Below are positions 9,353 through 19,996 of a stretch of 64,000 bases of DNA, one piece after another. Under the pieces are notes generated by a model. That model saw only the letters and a program-made list of their open reading frames with translations. It was not told the DNA's origin and made no database searches. Numbering within the stretch: the stretch's first letter is position 1; each line of letters opens with the position of its first letter. The position numbers were made by a program, and so were the translations under genes. The stretch spans positions 1 through 64,000 of the forward strand of contig JALFVL010000007.1 in NCBI GenBank assembly GCA_022787165.1, in the 5' to 3' direction. Origin of the DNA: Clostridiales bacterium. GTDB lineage: Bacteria; Bacillota; Clostridia; Christensenellales; Aristaeellaceae.

Positions 9353-9907
9353 GTGTTTGACGCGCACGCCACCGAAGAAGAGGATAAGCTCGTGCTGCTC
9401 AGCGCGCTCCATCGCCTGGGCGGATGCACGCAGGAGCAGCTGCTTCGCTTTGTGGTGGAAACGTCGCTGCAAAGCCAGTTCCAGTTCTTTCTGGCGCTGG
9501 GGGGGCTCAAGGAGGCTGCGCTCGTGCGCGAATCCCGGCGTCTGGAGGGGATGCTCCTGTTTCTGACGCCGGAGGGGCGGCAAAGCCTGGAGCTGTTCGG
9601 CGGGCGCATCCGCGCCTCCCAGCAGGAGAAGCTCGACGCCGCCTGCCCCGTCTGGCGCAGACGGATTCAGGATGAATTGCAGATGCCCGCCGACTGGAAG
9701 GAGACCGATACCGGCTTTTCCGTCACGCTGCGCGCGCTTGAGTCGGGCGCGGAGATTTTCAGCATGACGCTGACGGCGGCGACCAAGGCGCAGGCCAAGC
9801 GGTTTTGTGAGCGATGGCCCAGATGCGCGCCTGAGCTGTATCAGACGATCATGGCCCAGCTGGGCGAAATGGAAAACGAACCGAAGGACGGCGAAAACCG
9901 CGAATGA
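9353..9907 (+). CDS. DUF4364-type protein
   Basis: 184 aa; winged-helix-like N-terminus; located next to HPr. Confidence 0.55.
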   Translation: MFDAHATEEEDKLVLLSALHRLGGCTQEQLLRFVVETSLQSQFQFFLALGGLKEAALVRESRRLEGMLLFLTPEGRQSLELFGGRIRASQQEKLDAACPVWRRRIQDELQMPADWKETDTGFSVTLRALESGAEIFSMTLTAATKAQAKRFCERWPRCAPELYQTIMAQLGEMENEPKDGENRE

Positions 9908-10374
9908 CGCGGCTCGCCGTTTTTTCGTAGCGCGCCTTGGAAGTGGGCACGGCACATCCCCGACGGGAAGGAAGAAATAAGAAAAAGCTGCTTGCGGCGA
10001 GCAGAGAACAGCGAGATGAGCAAAAGCCGTTCGGAAGTGGGTGCGGGCACAGCCCGCCGGGATGGAAAACGCCGCATCCGTCGTGGGGGCGACAGAGCGG
10101 CGCTTTCCGTTGGAAGGGAAATAAGAGGAAGGGGAAGAAAAAGGAAGATAGTTGCCTTCGCGTGTGGAGGGGGAGATAGAGCGAAGGCTGTAAAGGAAGC
10201 GTCCGCTTAACCTTTACGAGATGGATTATAGCGCCGGAATGTGACGGAAATATGTTAAAAAGGAAAAAGAAATCGGGTTATTCAATTATTCCATTAGTTA
10301 CTTAAAACTAACAGCTTAAAATGGAGACCGCCCGGAGACCGCCTCTCAGGGAAGGGATTGAGCTTTTGGCGCGC

Positions 10375-10393
10375 CTGTGTTACACTAACACAG
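10375..10393. promoter_or_regulatory. Perfect 8-3-8 palindrome CTGTGTTA CAC TAACACAG, candidate operator
   Basis: Read directly, 27 bp upstream of the 10421 start. Confidence 0.5.
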
Positions 10394-10420
10394 GGAAACG
10401 GGTGTGAAGGAGGCGGGAAT

Positions 10421-12007
10421 ATGGATGGCGGAAGGGCGCGAAAACGCGTGACGGCGCTGACCGGCGGCGCGCTGTTTGCGCTGTTTGCGTCGTTTGGCTG
10501 GCAGATCGAGCATGGCGGCGAGAGCCGCCCGCTGACGGCGCTGCTGACTGCGGCGCTGCTGACCCTGCCCGCCGCGGCCCTGCTGACCGCGCTGTATGAG
10601 GGAAACTGGCGAAGGCTCCTGCCCCGGAGGGCGGAAGCGCCGCGGGGCGGGCGGCCCTTCCCGGCGCGCCGGGCGGCGCTGCTGCTCGCCGCCTGCTATA
10701 CGCCGATGTTTTTGATCACCTGTCCCGGCTCGTTTGCCTATGACGTGCCGTTTCAGCTGCGCCAGGTCTTTACCGGCGCGTATTCGACGCATCATCCGCT
10801 GATCCATACGCTGCTGCTGGGCGGATGCGTCGCGCTTGGACGCGCGCTGGGGAGCATTGATCTGGGCGCGGCGCTGTATACGCTCGTGCAGATGGCGCTG
10901 CTGGCGTCGTGCTTTGCACTCGCCTGCGCGAGCATCGCGCGGCGCTGTGGTGCTCGCGCAGCGCGGCGGAGCCTCGCGTTCTTTGCACTCTATCCGCTGC
11001 ACATGCTCTTTTCGGTCAACGCGACCAAGGACGTGCTCTTCGGCGGATGCTTCGCGCTGACGCTGGCGCTGGCCCTTGAGCTGGCGCAGGCGCCGCAGGA
11101 GCGCACGGACGGGCGGCTCGTCGCTGGCCTGGCGGCGGTGGGTGCGCTGATGATGCTGCTGCGCAACAACGCGGTCTATGCCGCGGCGGTCTGGCTGCTG
11201 GCGCTGATTCCGGCGGGCCTGCGCCGGCGCGGGCTGCTCAAAGGCGCGCTTCTTGCTATCGCGCTCTCGTTGGCGGTGAACGGCGCGCTGACAGCGGCGA
11301 CGGGCGCGGTCAGGGGCGACTTGAGCGAGATGCTCTCCTGGCCGATTCAGCAGCTGGCGCGCGCGCGGCTGACGCAGAGCGAGCGGCTGAGCGAGGAGGA
11401 ATGCGCGGAAATCGACGCGCTCATGCCGGGCGAGGCCTGGCGGGAATACGATCCGACAATCTCCGATCCGGTCAAATTCGCGTTTGATACGGAGCGGATG
11501 AAGGCCGATCCGGGCGGCTTTTTGCGGCTGTATGTGCGCGTGGGGCTCAAATGCCCGAAGGCGTATCTCGACGCCGTGCTCGCGCTGACGATGCCGTTTT
11601 ATTATCCATACAGCCGCTACATGACCTCGGGCTACTATTTACAGATGGGCATCAGCACGGAGCAGATCGGGCAGTGGTGCGGCTTTGATTGGATCGCCTC
11701 GCACAGCCTGTTCCCGCGCGTGCTCGCGTCGCTCTCCTGGCGCTTTGGCGCGCAGGGCGCGATGCAGATTCCCGTCGTCGGCTGGCTGTTCAACACGGGC
11801 GTCATCGTCTGGGTCATGCTCGCGCTCGTGCTGCGGGAGGCGTATTTTGGGCGCTGGCGGCGGTTCGCCGTCGCGCTGCTGCCCGTGCTGCTGTGGGGAA
11901 CATACCTGCTCGGCCCCGTGATGGCCGGGCGATATGCCTATCCGTTCGTCTGCGTGCTGCCCGTGCTGGCGGCAGGGCCGGGCGCTGATCGGGAAAAGAC
12001 GCCCTGA
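10421..12007 (+). CDS. Polytopic membrane protein (DUF6020/glycosyltransferase-like)
   Basis: Many TM segments, FLITCPGSFAYDVPFQL and HHPLIHTLLLG motifs. Confidence 0.6.
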   Translation: MDGGRARKRVTALTGGALFALFASFGWQIEHGGESRPLTALLTAALLTLPAAALLTALYEGNWRRLLPRRAEAPRGGRPFPARRAALLLAACYTPMFLITCPGSFAYDVPFQLRQVFTGAYSTHHPLIHTLLLGGCVALGRALGSIDLGAALYTLVQMALLASCFALACASIARRCGARAARRSLAFFALYPLHMLFSVNATKDVLFGGCFALTLALALELAQAPQERTDGRLVAGLAAVGALMMLLRNNAVYAAAVWLLALIPAGLRRRGLLKGALLAIALSLAVNGALTAATGAVRGDLSEMLSWPIQQLARARLTQSERLSEEECAEIDALMPGEAWREYDPTISDPVKFAFDTERMKADPGGFLRLYVRVGLKCPKAYLDAVLALTMPFYYPYSRYMTSGYYLQMGISTEQIGQWCGFDWIASHSLFPRVLASLSWRFGAQGAMQIPVVGWLFNTGVIVWVMLALVLREAYFGRWRRFAVALLPVLLWGTYLLGPVMAGRYAYPFVCVLPVLAAGPGADREKTP

Positions 12008-12042
12008 AGCGGGCCATGAGGACAGAGAGAATCATCGGAGGA

Positions 12043-12306
12043 ATGAATATGAGGCTGGATAAGTATTTGAAGGTTTCGCGCATCATCAAGCGGCGCACAG
12101 TCGCCAAGGAGGCGTCCGAGGGCGGGCGCGTGACGATCAACGGCAAGACGGCCAAGCCGTCGAGCGAGGTCAAAGAGGGCGATGTGCTCGAAATTCGCTT
12201 CGGCGACAAGATGGCGCGCTTCCGCATTCTCGCCGTCGCGGAGACGGTGCGCAAGAGCGACGCGGGCGCGATGTATGAGCTGCTCGAGGGCGAGGGGGAT
12301 CTGTGA
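12043..12306 (+). CDS. rqcP: S4-domain RNA-binding protein (RqcP/YabO-like)
   Basis: [52 protein letters not shown]. Confidence 0.85.
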   Translation: MNMRLDKYLKVSRIIKRRTVAKEASEGGRVTINGKTAKPSSEVKEGDVLEIRFGDKMARFRILAVAETVRKSDAGAMYELLEGEGDL

Positions 12307-13484
12307 TGAACGCGGCGGTGATCGTGGCGGCGGGCCGGGGCAGCCGCATGGGCCTGGGGCGCAACAAGGTGCTCGCCCCGCTGGCGGGCGTGCCGGTGAT
12401 CGTGCGGACAGTGCGCGCGTTTGAGGCGATCGGCCTGTTTGACGGCGGCATCGTCGTCGTCACGGGCGCGGAGGATATCGCGCAGATGCGCGATCTGTTT
12501 GCGCGCTTTCATGTCGGCGCGTCGCTCACCCTGGGCGGCGCGGACAGGCAGGAGAGCGTGCATCGCGGGCTGATGGCGACGAATCCTTCGGCGGACGTGA
12601 TCGCGATTCACGACGGCGCGCGCCCGCTGGTGACGCGTGCGGTCATCGAGCGGACGATTGAGAGCGCGCAGCGCTTCGGTAGCGGCGTGGCGGCGGTCAT
12701 GCTCAAGGACACGGTCAAGCGCGTGGACGCGGAGGGCGTTGTCATCGACACGCCCCGGCGCGACGCCCTGCGCGCCGTGCAGACGCCGCAGACGTTTGAC
12801 GCGAGGCTCATTCGCGAGGCGCATGCGCGCTTTGCGCAGGGCGCGGAGCGCGCGACGGACGACGCGATGCTCGCCGAATGGGCCGGGCACCGCGTGCGCC
12901 TGACCGAGGGCGACGTGGAGAACATCAAGCTGACGACGCCGGAGGACATGCTGCTGGCGCAGCAGGTGCTCCTGCGGCGCGAGGGCGGGGCGAAGGAGGA
13001 GACGAACATGCTGCGCATCGGCCACGGATACGACGTTCACCGGCTCGTCGAGGGAAGAAAGCTCATCCTCTGCGGCGTGGAGGTGCCCTATACGCTGGGG
13101 CTTTTGGGGCACAGCGACGCGGATGTCGCGCTGCATGCGCTGATGGACGCGCTGCTGGGCGCGGCGGCGCTGGGCGACATCGGGCGGCATTTTCCGGACA
13201 CCGATCCCGCCTATGCGGGCGCGGATTCCGGCAGGCTGCTCGACCATGTCGTCTCGCTGCTTGAGCAGAAGGGCTATGCCGTGGGCAATGTCGATGTGAC
13301 GATCATCTGCCAGCGGCCCAAGCTCAAGGACTACATCGAGCAGATGCGCGAAAACGTCGCCGCGCACCTCAAGGTCGCCCCCGACTGCGTGAACATCAAG
13401 GCGACGACGACCGAAAAGCTCGGCTTTGAGGGCGAGGGGCTGGGCATCTCCAGTCACGCGGTCGCCTGCATCGTCAAGGCATAA
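12303..13484 (+). CDS. ispDF: Bifunctional IspD/IspF
   Basis: Isp[32 protein letters not shown]. Isp[62 protein letters not shown]. Confidence 0.95.
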   Translation: MMNAAVIVAAGRGSRMGLGRNKVLAPLAGVPVIVRTVRAFEAIGLFDGGIVVVTGAEDIAQMRDLFARFHVGASLTLGGADRQESVHRGLMATNPSADVIAIHDGARPLVTRAVIERTIESAQRFGSGVAAVMLKDTVKRVDAEGVVIDTPRRDALRAVQTPQTFDARLIREAHARFAQGAERATDDAMLAEWAGHRVRLTEGDVENIKLTTPEDMLLAQQVLLRREGGAKEETNMLRIGHGYDVHRLVEGRKLILCGVEVPYTLGLLGHSDADVALHALMDALLGAAALGDIGRHFPDTDPAYAGADSGRLLDHVVSLLEQKGYAVGNVDVTIICQRPKLKDYIEQMRENVAAHLKVAPDCVNIKATTTEKLGFEGEGLGISSHAVACIVKA

Positions 13485-13502
13485 GAACGGAGCATTGGAG
13501 CA

Positions 13503-14123
13503 TTGGCAAAAAGGAAGAAACGGCGCAGCCTGCCCGCTGCGCTGGCGGACGCGCTGTTGACGCTCATTGACGCGCTTTGCGAGGGCGCCGCGTCGCTGTT
13601 TATGCTGCTGGGGCGGGGGCTGCTGGCGCTTTTGCGTCTGATCGGGCGAGGGCTGCTCGCGCTCGCGCGGCTGCTTGCGCGCGCGCTGGCCTTTCCGTTT
13701 GTGCGCCTTTCGCGCCTGCGCGGCGGGAGACACCGACGCGCCGCGCAATGCCTGCGCCTGACGGGCGAGGAATTCGAGGCGTATCTGGCGCAGGTGCTTC
13801 GCGACAACGGCTTTCGCGAGATCGAGCTGACGCGGGCCAGCGGCGACCAGGGCGTCGATATTCTCGCGACGCGCAACGGGCGCAGCTACGCCATCCAGTG
13901 CAAGAACTACGAGGGGGCGGTCGGCAATTTCGCCGTTCAGGAGGCCTACGCCGGGGCGCAATTCTACGGCTGCGACGAGGCGGCCGTCGTCTGTCCGGGG
14001 ACGTTTACGCGCGCGGCCAAAGAGCTCGCTGCCTCCACCGGCGTGCGCCTGTGGGATGGCGTCTGGCTCTCGCGCATGATGAAGCGCAGCGGAAGAAAGC
14101 CAAGACATCGGGAAAACGCTTGA
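13503..14123 (+). CDS. Mrr-like PD-(D/E)XK nuclease with hydrophobic N-terminus
   Basis: [19 protein letters not shown]...[39 protein letters not shown]-terminal Leu/Arg-rich hydrophobic stretch. Confidence 0.85.
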   Translation: MAKRKKRRSLPAALADALLTLIDALCEGAASLFMLLGRGLLALLRLIGRGLLALARLLARALAFPFVRLSRLRGGRHRRAAQCLRLTGEEFEAYLAQVLRDNGFREIELTRASGDQGVDILATRNGRSYAIQCKNYEGAVGNFAVQEAYAGAQFYGCDEAAVVCPGTFTRAAKELAASTGVRLWDGVWLSRMMKRSGRKPRHRENA

Positions 14124-14148
14124 CAAAACCGCGTTTCTCTAGTATCAT
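14120..14148 (+). promoter_or_regulatory. glyS promoter
   Basis: TTGACA - 17 nt - TATCAT. Confidence 0.7.
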
Positions 14149-14154
14149 AGCGGT

Positions 14155-14290
14155 GCAATCGCGTCGATGGGGTTGGCATCCCGGAGCGGCAAAAACGGCA
14201 TACAAAAAGAGGACGCGCCCTGAGCGCGCCAACAAGGGTGGAACCGCGGAAGACATCTTTCGTCCCTTGAATCCAGCGAAGGCGAGGATT
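14155..14290 (+). promoter_or_regulatory. T-box leader of glyS
   Basis: AAGGGTGGAACCGCGG with downstream CGTCCCTT antiterminator partner; glycine codon GGC in an upstream GGG-loop-CCC hairpin. Confidence 0.7.
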
Positions 14291-14353
14291 CGGGGCGGCG
14301 TCTTCGCGCGGTTCTTTGCGTTCCCCGATGCGAGAAAAAGGAGAGGGATTCTC

Positions 14354-15751
14354 ATGGCAAAGGTGCAAAACGACATGATGGACAAGCTGGTTGCCCTGTG
14401 CAAGGGGCGCGGCTTCATCTTCCCGGGCAGCGAGATCTACGGCGGCCTGGCCAACAGCTGGGACTACGGCCCGCTGGGCGTGGAATTCAAGAACAACGTC
14501 AAGCGCGCCTGGTGGAAAAAGTTCGTGCAGGAGAACAAGTATAACGTCGGTCTTGACTGCGCGATCCTGATGAATCGTCAGGTCTGGGTGGCCTCCGGCC
14601 ACGTCGGCAACTTCAACGACCCGCTGATGGATTGCAAGGCCTGCAAGGCCCGCTTCCGCGCGGACAAGCTCATCGAGGATTGGGCGGCGGCCAACAATCA
14701 GGAGATTGAGGCCGACGGCTGGAGCAACGAGCAGCTCGAGGCCTTCATCGAGGAGAAGAACATCCCCTGCCCGACCTGCGGCAAGCACGATTTCACCGGC
14801 ATCCGCAAGTTCAACATGATGTTCAAGACCCATCAGGGCGTGACCGAGGACGCGAGCAACGAGATCTATCTGCGCCCGGAGACCGCGCAGGGCATCTTCG
14901 TCAACTTCCCCAATGTCGCGCGCACGACGCGCCGCAAGCTGCCCTTCGGCGTCTGCCAGGTGGGCAAGAGCTTCCGCAACGAGATCACGCCGGGCAACTT
15001 CATCTTCCGCATCCGCGAGTTTGAGCAGATGGAGCTGGAGTTCTTCTGCATGCCGGGCACGGATCTCGAGTGGTTCGCCTATTGGCGCGAATACTGCCAC
15101 AACTGGCTGCTCGGTCTGGGCATCAGCGAGGAGCACCTGCGCCTGCGCGACCACAAGCCCGAGGAGCTGGCGCATTACTCCAAGGCGACGACGGACTTTG
15201 AGTATCTCTTCCCGTTCGGCTGGGGCGAGCTCTGGGGCGTTGCCGACCGCACGGATTTCGACCTCAAGGCGCATCAGACGACCTCCGGCAAGAGCATGGA
15301 ATATCTCAACCCGACCACGGGCGAGAAGGTCATCCCCTATGTCATCGAGCCGTCGCTGGGCGCGGACCGCGCGACGCTCGCGTTCCTGTGCGAGGCCTAC
15401 GAGGAGCAGCAGCTTGAGGGCGGCGACATGCGCGTCGTCATGCACTTCCACCCGGCGCTGGCGCCGTACAAGTGCGCGGTGCTGCCGCTGCAGAAGAACA
15501 AGCTGGGCGAGAAGGCCGGCGAGGTCTACGACATGCTCAGCAAGCACTTCATGGTCGATTACGACGAGACCGGCTCCATCGGCAAGCGTTACCGCCGCCA
15601 GGACGAGATCGGCACGCCGATGTGCGTGACCGTCGATTTCGACACGCTGGAGACCGGTATCGTCACCGTCCGCGACCGCGACACGATGGAGCAGGACAAG
15701 GTGCATATCGACGACCTGGTCGCCTACATCCAGAAGAAGATCGAGTATTGA
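14354..15751 (+). CDS. glyS: Glycyl-tRNA synthetase (dimeric type)
   Basis: [71 protein letters not shown]. Confidence 0.97.
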   Translation: MAKVQNDMMDKLVALCKGRGFIFPGSEIYGGLANSWDYGPLGVEFKNNVKRAWWKKFVQENKYNVGLDCAILMNRQVWVASGHVGNFNDPLMDCKACKARFRADKLIEDWAAANNQEIEADGWSNEQLEAFIEEKNIPCPTCGKHDFTGIRKFNMMFKTHQGVTEDASNEIYLRPETAQGIFVNFPNVARTTRRKLPFGVCQVGKSFRNEITPGNFIFRIREFEQMELEFFCMPGTDLEWFAYWREYCHNWLLGLGISEEHLRLRDHKPEELAHYSKATTDFEYLFPFGWGELWGVADRTDFDLKAHQTTSGKSMEYLNPTTGEKVIPYVIEPSLGADRATLAFLCEAYEEQQLEGGDMRVVMHFHPALAPYKCAVLPLQKNKLGEKAGEVYDMLSKHFMVDYDETGSIGKRYRRQDEIGTPMCVTVDFDTLETGIVTVRDRDTMEQDKVHIDDLVAYIQKKIEY

Positions 15752-15781
15752 TCGCCAGGGAAAACCGAAAAATCAGGCAGG

Positions 15782-15804
15782 GGACGGCGCGAAGAGCGCC
15801 GTCC
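15782..15804 (+). terminator. Intrinsic terminator of glyS
   Basis: GGACGGCGC GAAGA GCGCCGTCC TTT. Confidence 0.7.
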
Positions 15805-15935
15805 TTTGATGTTTGCGCTGTAAAGCTTCGGGCATGATCGCAAGGCAATGGGGTGTACAACAGCATGCCGGTTTGGGAGTAAAAGAATTATACCATCAGG
15901 AAAGATATTCTTTTCCAAAATAGAAAACCGGTGCA

Positions 15936-15964
15936 TTGAACGGGGCGCGCCGCTCCTGTATAAT
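15936..15964 (+). promoter_or_regulatory. Promoter of XRE regulator/ABC operon
   Basis: TTGAAC - 17 nt - TATAAT. Confidence 0.7.
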
Positions 15965-15987
15965 GCAGGCAAGGAGGGGAGAGGCGC

Positions 15988-17058
15988 ATGAAGATTCATC
16001 TGGGAGAGCGCATTCAGGCGCTGCGCAAGGCGCGCGGCCTGACGCAGGAGCAGCTTGCGCAGGCGATGGGCGTGACGGTCGGCGCGGTCAGCAAGTGGGA
16101 GAAGGGCGGCTGCTGCCCTGACATGCAGCTGCTGCCGGAGCTGGCGGAGTTCTTCGGCACGTCGGTTGACGTGCTGCTGGACTATGGCTGGGAGAAGCGC
16201 GGCATGGGCGAATCTGCGGCGCGCATCAAGGCGATGGGCAAGGAAAAGCGCTACGACGAGGCGATGGACGAGGCGGAGCGCGCGCTGCGCCACTATCCGA
16301 ATGCCTTTGCCGTCGTCTTTGAGAGCGCGGCAGTCTTTATGCACGCCGGCTTTGAGCGCGGCGACCACGCGCGCATCCGCCGCGCACAGGCGCTGTATAC
16401 GCGCGCGCTGGCGCTGATGGAGCAGAACACTGACGAGGAGATCAGCGAGGTCTTCATCCGCTGCGAAATTGCGCGCAGCCACCTCATCCTGGGAGAGTAT
16501 GAGACGGCGGTCGCGCTGCTGCGCCGGGACAACGTCCTGCACGTCAACGACCGGGAGATCGGCTTCTGCCTGCGGGAGCTCGGGCGGCAAGAGGAGGCGC
16601 GGGAATACACCGCCAAGGCGTTTCTCCATGCGCTGTTCAGCCTGTTCAACGCCTCTGCCGACGTGCTGAACCTCCTGAATGGTCAGGGGGAGCGCGGCGA
16701 AAAGCTGGCGATGTGCGACTGGCTGCTGAGCCTATACGGCGGTCTGCTGCCCGAAACGGGGGAAAGCTATGCCGTCAAGCTGCTGGCGCTGCTGCACGCG
16801 GTCAAGGCGGCCGTTCTGCATGAAGACGGCCGGGCAGAGGAAGCCGAAGGGGCGCTTGCGCAGGCGCTTGACTGCGCGCGGCGCTTTGACGCCTCGCCAG
16901 CCGGGGCAGAAAGCGGCATCCGCTTTGCGCCGATTCGGGGCTATCAGTTCTATGACGATACCGGGGAGACCGCTGAAGAGGGCGTGCGGGACATCGTGCG
17001 CCAGCAAAACAGCGACGCGCTCACAGCCATGCTGGAGCGCGTCGGGAGGGAGAAATAA
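15988..17058 (+). CDS. XRE-family regulator with C-terminal TPR-like region
   Basis: LGERIQALRKARGLTQEQLAQAMGVTVGAVSKWEKGGCCPDMQLLPELAEFFGTSVDVLL. Confidence 0.85.
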   Translation: MKIHLGERIQALRKARGLTQEQLAQAMGVTVGAVSKWEKGGCCPDMQLLPELAEFFGTSVDVLLDYGWEKRGMGESAARIKAMGKEKRYDEAMDEAERALRHYPNAFAVVFESAAVFMHAGFERGDHARIRRAQALYTRALALMEQNTDEEISEVFIRCEIARSHLILGEYETAVALLRRDNVLHVNDREIGFCLRELGRQEEAREYTAKAFLHALFSLFNASADVLNLLNGQGERGEKLAMCDWLLSLYGGLLPETGESYAVKLLALLHAVKAAVLHEDGRAEEAEGALAQALDCARRFDASPAGAESGIRFAPIRGYQFYDDTGETAEEGVRDIVRQQNSDALTAMLERVGREK

Positions 17059-18780
17059 ATGAAAAAGGGGAAAACGGACGCTCGCCGCGCGCTGACGGCG
17101 CAGTTCTACGCCGGCAACCGGCTCAATTTCGTCATGACGGCGGCCTCCTCACTGCTGCTGACGTGCGTCAATCTGGTCATTTCGTTTGTCATGCAGCAGC
17201 TCATCGACACCATGTCCGGCGCGGCGGGTGCGTGGCCGCTCGCCAAGAGCGCGGCCATGACGCTGGCCGTGCTCGCCGCGCTGGTGCTGATGCTCGTGGT
17301 CAACTGGTTTTTCGAGCCGCGGTTTATGGAGCGGGCCATGCGCCAGTACCGGGAGTACGCCTTTGAGCGCCTGACGCAAAAGGGCATGGCGGCGTTCCGC
17401 GAGGAGGGGGCCTCCACCTATATCTCGGCCTTTTCCAACGACGCGGCGGTGATCGAGGAAAACTACCTGCGCAGGCAGTTCAAGCTGATCAACAATGTCG
17501 TGCTCTTTGTGGGCGCGCTCACCATGATGCTGGCCTACAGCCCGCTGCTCACGGCCGTCGCCGTCGGCCTTTCGGCGCTGCCGTTTGCCGCCTCGCTGCT
17601 GGCGGGCGGCCGCCTCTCCCGCGCGGAGGAGGCTGTCTCCCGGCGCAACGCAGAGCTGCTGGCGATGCTCAAGGACTGCCTGACGGGCTTCTCCGTGATC
17701 AAGGGCTTCCGTGCGGAGCGGGCGATGAGCGCGCTCTTTGCCCGCTGCTGCGGGGAAACCGAGGCGGAAAAATGCCGCCGCAGCCGGATTCAGACGGCCG
17801 TGTCGGGCCTGGGCTCGCTGGCGGGCTTCGTGGCGCAGTTCGGCGTATTCCTGGCGGGCGCGTGGCTGGCGCTGCGGGGGGAGCAGATCACGGCGGGCGT
17901 TGTGCTGATGTTCGTGAACCTGATGAACTTCGTCATCTCGCCGATTGCCGAGATTCCGGGCATTCTCGCGGGGCGGAAGGCTGCGCTGACGCTGATGGAT
18001 AAGCTGGGCAGCGCCCTGGCGCAGAGCCGGCGCGACGAGGGCGAGCCCATCGGGCGCGCGCTTTATCAGGGCATCGAGGTGAGGCATCTGTCCTTCGGGT
18101 ATGAGCCGGGGCAGAACGTGCTTTCGGATATCGACCTGCGCTTTGCGGCAGGCGGCTGCTATGCGGTGGTCGGCGGCTCGGGCAGCGGCAAATCGACGCT
18201 GCTGAGCCTGCTGCTGGGCGCGCACGGCGGCTATGCGGGCGACATCCTTTACGACGGGCGCGAGCTGCGCGGCATCGCGAGCGACTCGCTCTACGACCTC
18301 ATCTCCAGCGTCGAGCAGAGCGTCTTCGTCTTCAACGCCTCCATCCGTGACAACATCACGATGTTCTCGGAGTTTCCCAGGGAGGCTGTCGACCGGGCGA
18401 TTGCGCTCTCCGGCCTGACGGAGCTGGTCGCGCGGCGCGGGGAGGATATGCTCTGCGGCGAAAATGGCAGCGAGCTCTCCGGCGGCGAGCGCCAGCGCAT
18501 CAGCATCGCGCGCAGCCTGCTGCGCAAGAGCGCCGTGCTTCTGGCGGACGAGGCGACGGCGGCGCTGGATGCGCAGACCGCCCAGGCTGTCTCCGACGCG
18601 ATTCTGCGCGCAGAGGGCCTGACGCGCATCGTCGTGACGCACAGGCTGGAGGAGAGCCTCCTTCGCCGCTACGATGGCATCGTCGTCCTGCGCCACGGGC
18701 GCGTGGAGGAGACGGGCAGCTATGACGAGCTGATGGCGCGGCGCGGGTACTTTTACTCGCTCTGCGTGGCGGCGGCCTGA
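17059..18780 (+). CDS. ABC exporter, fused TM and ATP-binding domains
   Basis: Six-TM domain; Walker A VGGSGSGKSTLLS; signature LSGGERQRISIARSLLR; Walker B VLLADEATAALD. Confidence 0.92.
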   Translation: MKKGKTDARRALTAQFYAGNRLNFVMTAASSLLLTCVNLVISFVMQQLIDTMSGAAGAWPLAKSAAMTLAVLAALVLMLVVNWFFEPRFMERAMRQYREYAFERLTQKGMAAFREEGASTYISAFSNDAAVIEENYLRRQFKLINNVVLFVGALTMMLAYSPLLTAVAVGLSALPFAASLLAGGRLSRAEEAVSRRNAELLAMLKDCLTGFSVIKGFRAERAMSALFARCCGETEAEKCRRSRIQTAVSGLGSLAGFVAQFGVFLAGAWLALRGEQITAGVVLMFVNLMNFVISPIAEIPGILAGRKAALTLMDKLGSALAQSRRDEGEPIGRALYQGIEVRHLSFGYEPGQNVLSDIDLRFAAGGCYAVVGGSGSGKSTLLSLLLGAHGGYAGDILYDGRELRGIASDSLYDLISSVEQSVFVFNASIRDNITMFSEFPREAVDRAIALSGLTELVARRGEDMLCGENGSELSGGERQRISIARSLLRKSAVLLADEATAALDAQTAQAVSDAILRAEGLTRIVVTHRLEESLLRRYDGIVVLRHGRVEETGSYDELMARRGYFYSLCVAAA

Positions 18781-19697
18781 GCGGGCAGCGCGAGGCGCAC
18801 ATCCTCCCGGCGCACGAGGCTCCAGGAGAAGCCCGCGACCAGCTCGGGCAGCGAAGCGGGGCGGTTTTCGGGGATCAGCCCCAGCGAAAAGGCGAGCATG
18901 CCCAGAATCTGCTGCGGGGTCATCGAGCGGGCGAGCGCGCTCAGGTCGAGGTCGCGGTCGCGCTTGGCGAGGCGGCGGCCCTGCGCATCCTGCATCAGCG
19001 GGATGTGCAGATACTGCGGCGTGGGCAGGCCGAGCAGGCGCTGCAAATAGATCTGACGGGGCGTGGAGGAGAGGATGTCCCGCCCGCGCACGACCTGCGT
19101 CACGCCGCTGGCCGCGTCGTCGAGGACGACGGCGAGCTGATAGCCGAAGAGCCCGTCGGAGCGGCGGATGACGAAGTCGCCGCAGTCGCGCGCGAGGTTT
19201 TCGCAAAACGGGCCGCAGAGCCCGTCCTCAAAGGAAAGAGCTTCATCAGGAACGCGCAGCCGGATGGCCGGTCTGCGCGTTTTTGCGCGCTCGAGGCGCT
19301 CGGCGGGGGTCAATCGCGCGCAGGCGCCGTCGTAGACGAACTGCGTGTCGCCCGCGTTGGGCGCGGCGGCGGCGTGCAGCTGCGCGCGCGTGCAGAAGCA
19401 GGGATAGACCGCGTCCATCGCCTCGAGCCGGGCGAGGGCCGCCTCGTAGACGGCTGTTCGCTCGCTTTGAAAGAGGGGCGGCTCGTCCCAGTCAAAGCCC
19501 AGAAAGCGCAGGTCGTCGATGATCTGCATCGACAGCGCGCGCGGGCAGCGCGGCACGTCGAGATCCTCGATGCGCAGAAGAAAGCGCCCGCCCTCGCTGC
19601 GCACGGAGAGATAGGCGAGCAGCGCGCAGGCGATGTTGCCCAGGTGCAGCCGTCCGCTAGGCGTCGGGGCGAAGCGGCCCGTCGGGGCGGTGCTCAT
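18753..19697 (-). CDS. gluQ: Glutamyl-Q tRNA(Asp) synthetase
   Basis: GRFAPTPSGRLHLGNIACALLAYLSVRSEGGRFLLRIEDLDVPRC; truncated GluRS-type length (314 aa). Confidence 0.9.
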   Translation of the reverse strand: MSTAPTGRFAPTPSGRLHLGNIACALLAYLSVRSEGGRFLLRIEDLDVPRCPRALSMQIIDDLRFLGFDWDEPPLFQSERTAVYEAALARLEAMDAVYPCFCTRAQLHAAAAPNAGDTQFVYDGACARLTPAERLERAKTRRPAIRLRVPDEALSFEDGLCGPFCENLARDCGDFVIRRSDGLFGYQLAVVLDDAASGVTQVVRGRDILSSTPRQIYLQRLLGLPTPQYLHIPLMQDAQGRRLAKRDRDLDLSALARSMTPQQILGMLAFSLGLIPENRPASLPELVAGFSWSLVRREDVRLALPAQAAATQSE

Positions 19698-19996
19698 GCG
19701 TCCATCAGCGGCGTGCGGGGGCCGCCGCCCTTCTTTTCCCCGTCGGGCAGGATCAGCTCGATCTCCAGCCGGTCAAAGGCGATGGCCTCGGTGAAATGCT
19801 CGCGGGTATAGGCGGTACGGCCGAATTTCTCGAACTCGCGGTTGTGCTTGGGCAGCTGCAAGGGGCGCTGCACGTCAAAGCGGCGGCAGAGCTCAAGAAA
19901 CGCGGCCTCCATCCCTTCCTCCGTGATGTCGACGGTTTCATTTTGGACGATCCGGTGATTCTTGATGATCCGGCCCCAGAGGCGGTGGTTTTTCAT
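19694..19996 (-). CDS. Conserved hypothetical protein
   Basis: MKNHRLWGRIIKNHRIVQNETVDITEEG...; overlaps gluQ start by 4 nt. Confidence 0.7.
   Translation of the reverse strand: MKNHRLWGRIIKNHRIVQNETVDITEEGMEAAFLELCRRFDVQRPLQLPKHNREFEKFGRTAYTREHFTEAIAFDRLEIELILPDGEKKGGGPRTPLMDA

Noticed and set aside
13503-14123. Restriction-modification or defence island around the Mrr-like nuclease
   Set aside because: Neighbours are ispDF and glyS; no methylase, helicase or other defence gene in the window.
11814-14126. 770-aa minus-strand ORF over rqcP/ispDF
   Set aside because: Antisense of well-supported genes; Arg/Gln/His-rich translation typical of GC3 shadow frames.
13577-15751. Long plus ORF beginning inside the nuclease gene and ending with GlyRS
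   Set aside because: Only the segment from 14354 is real; the upstream part is out-of-frame nuclease and T-box leader.
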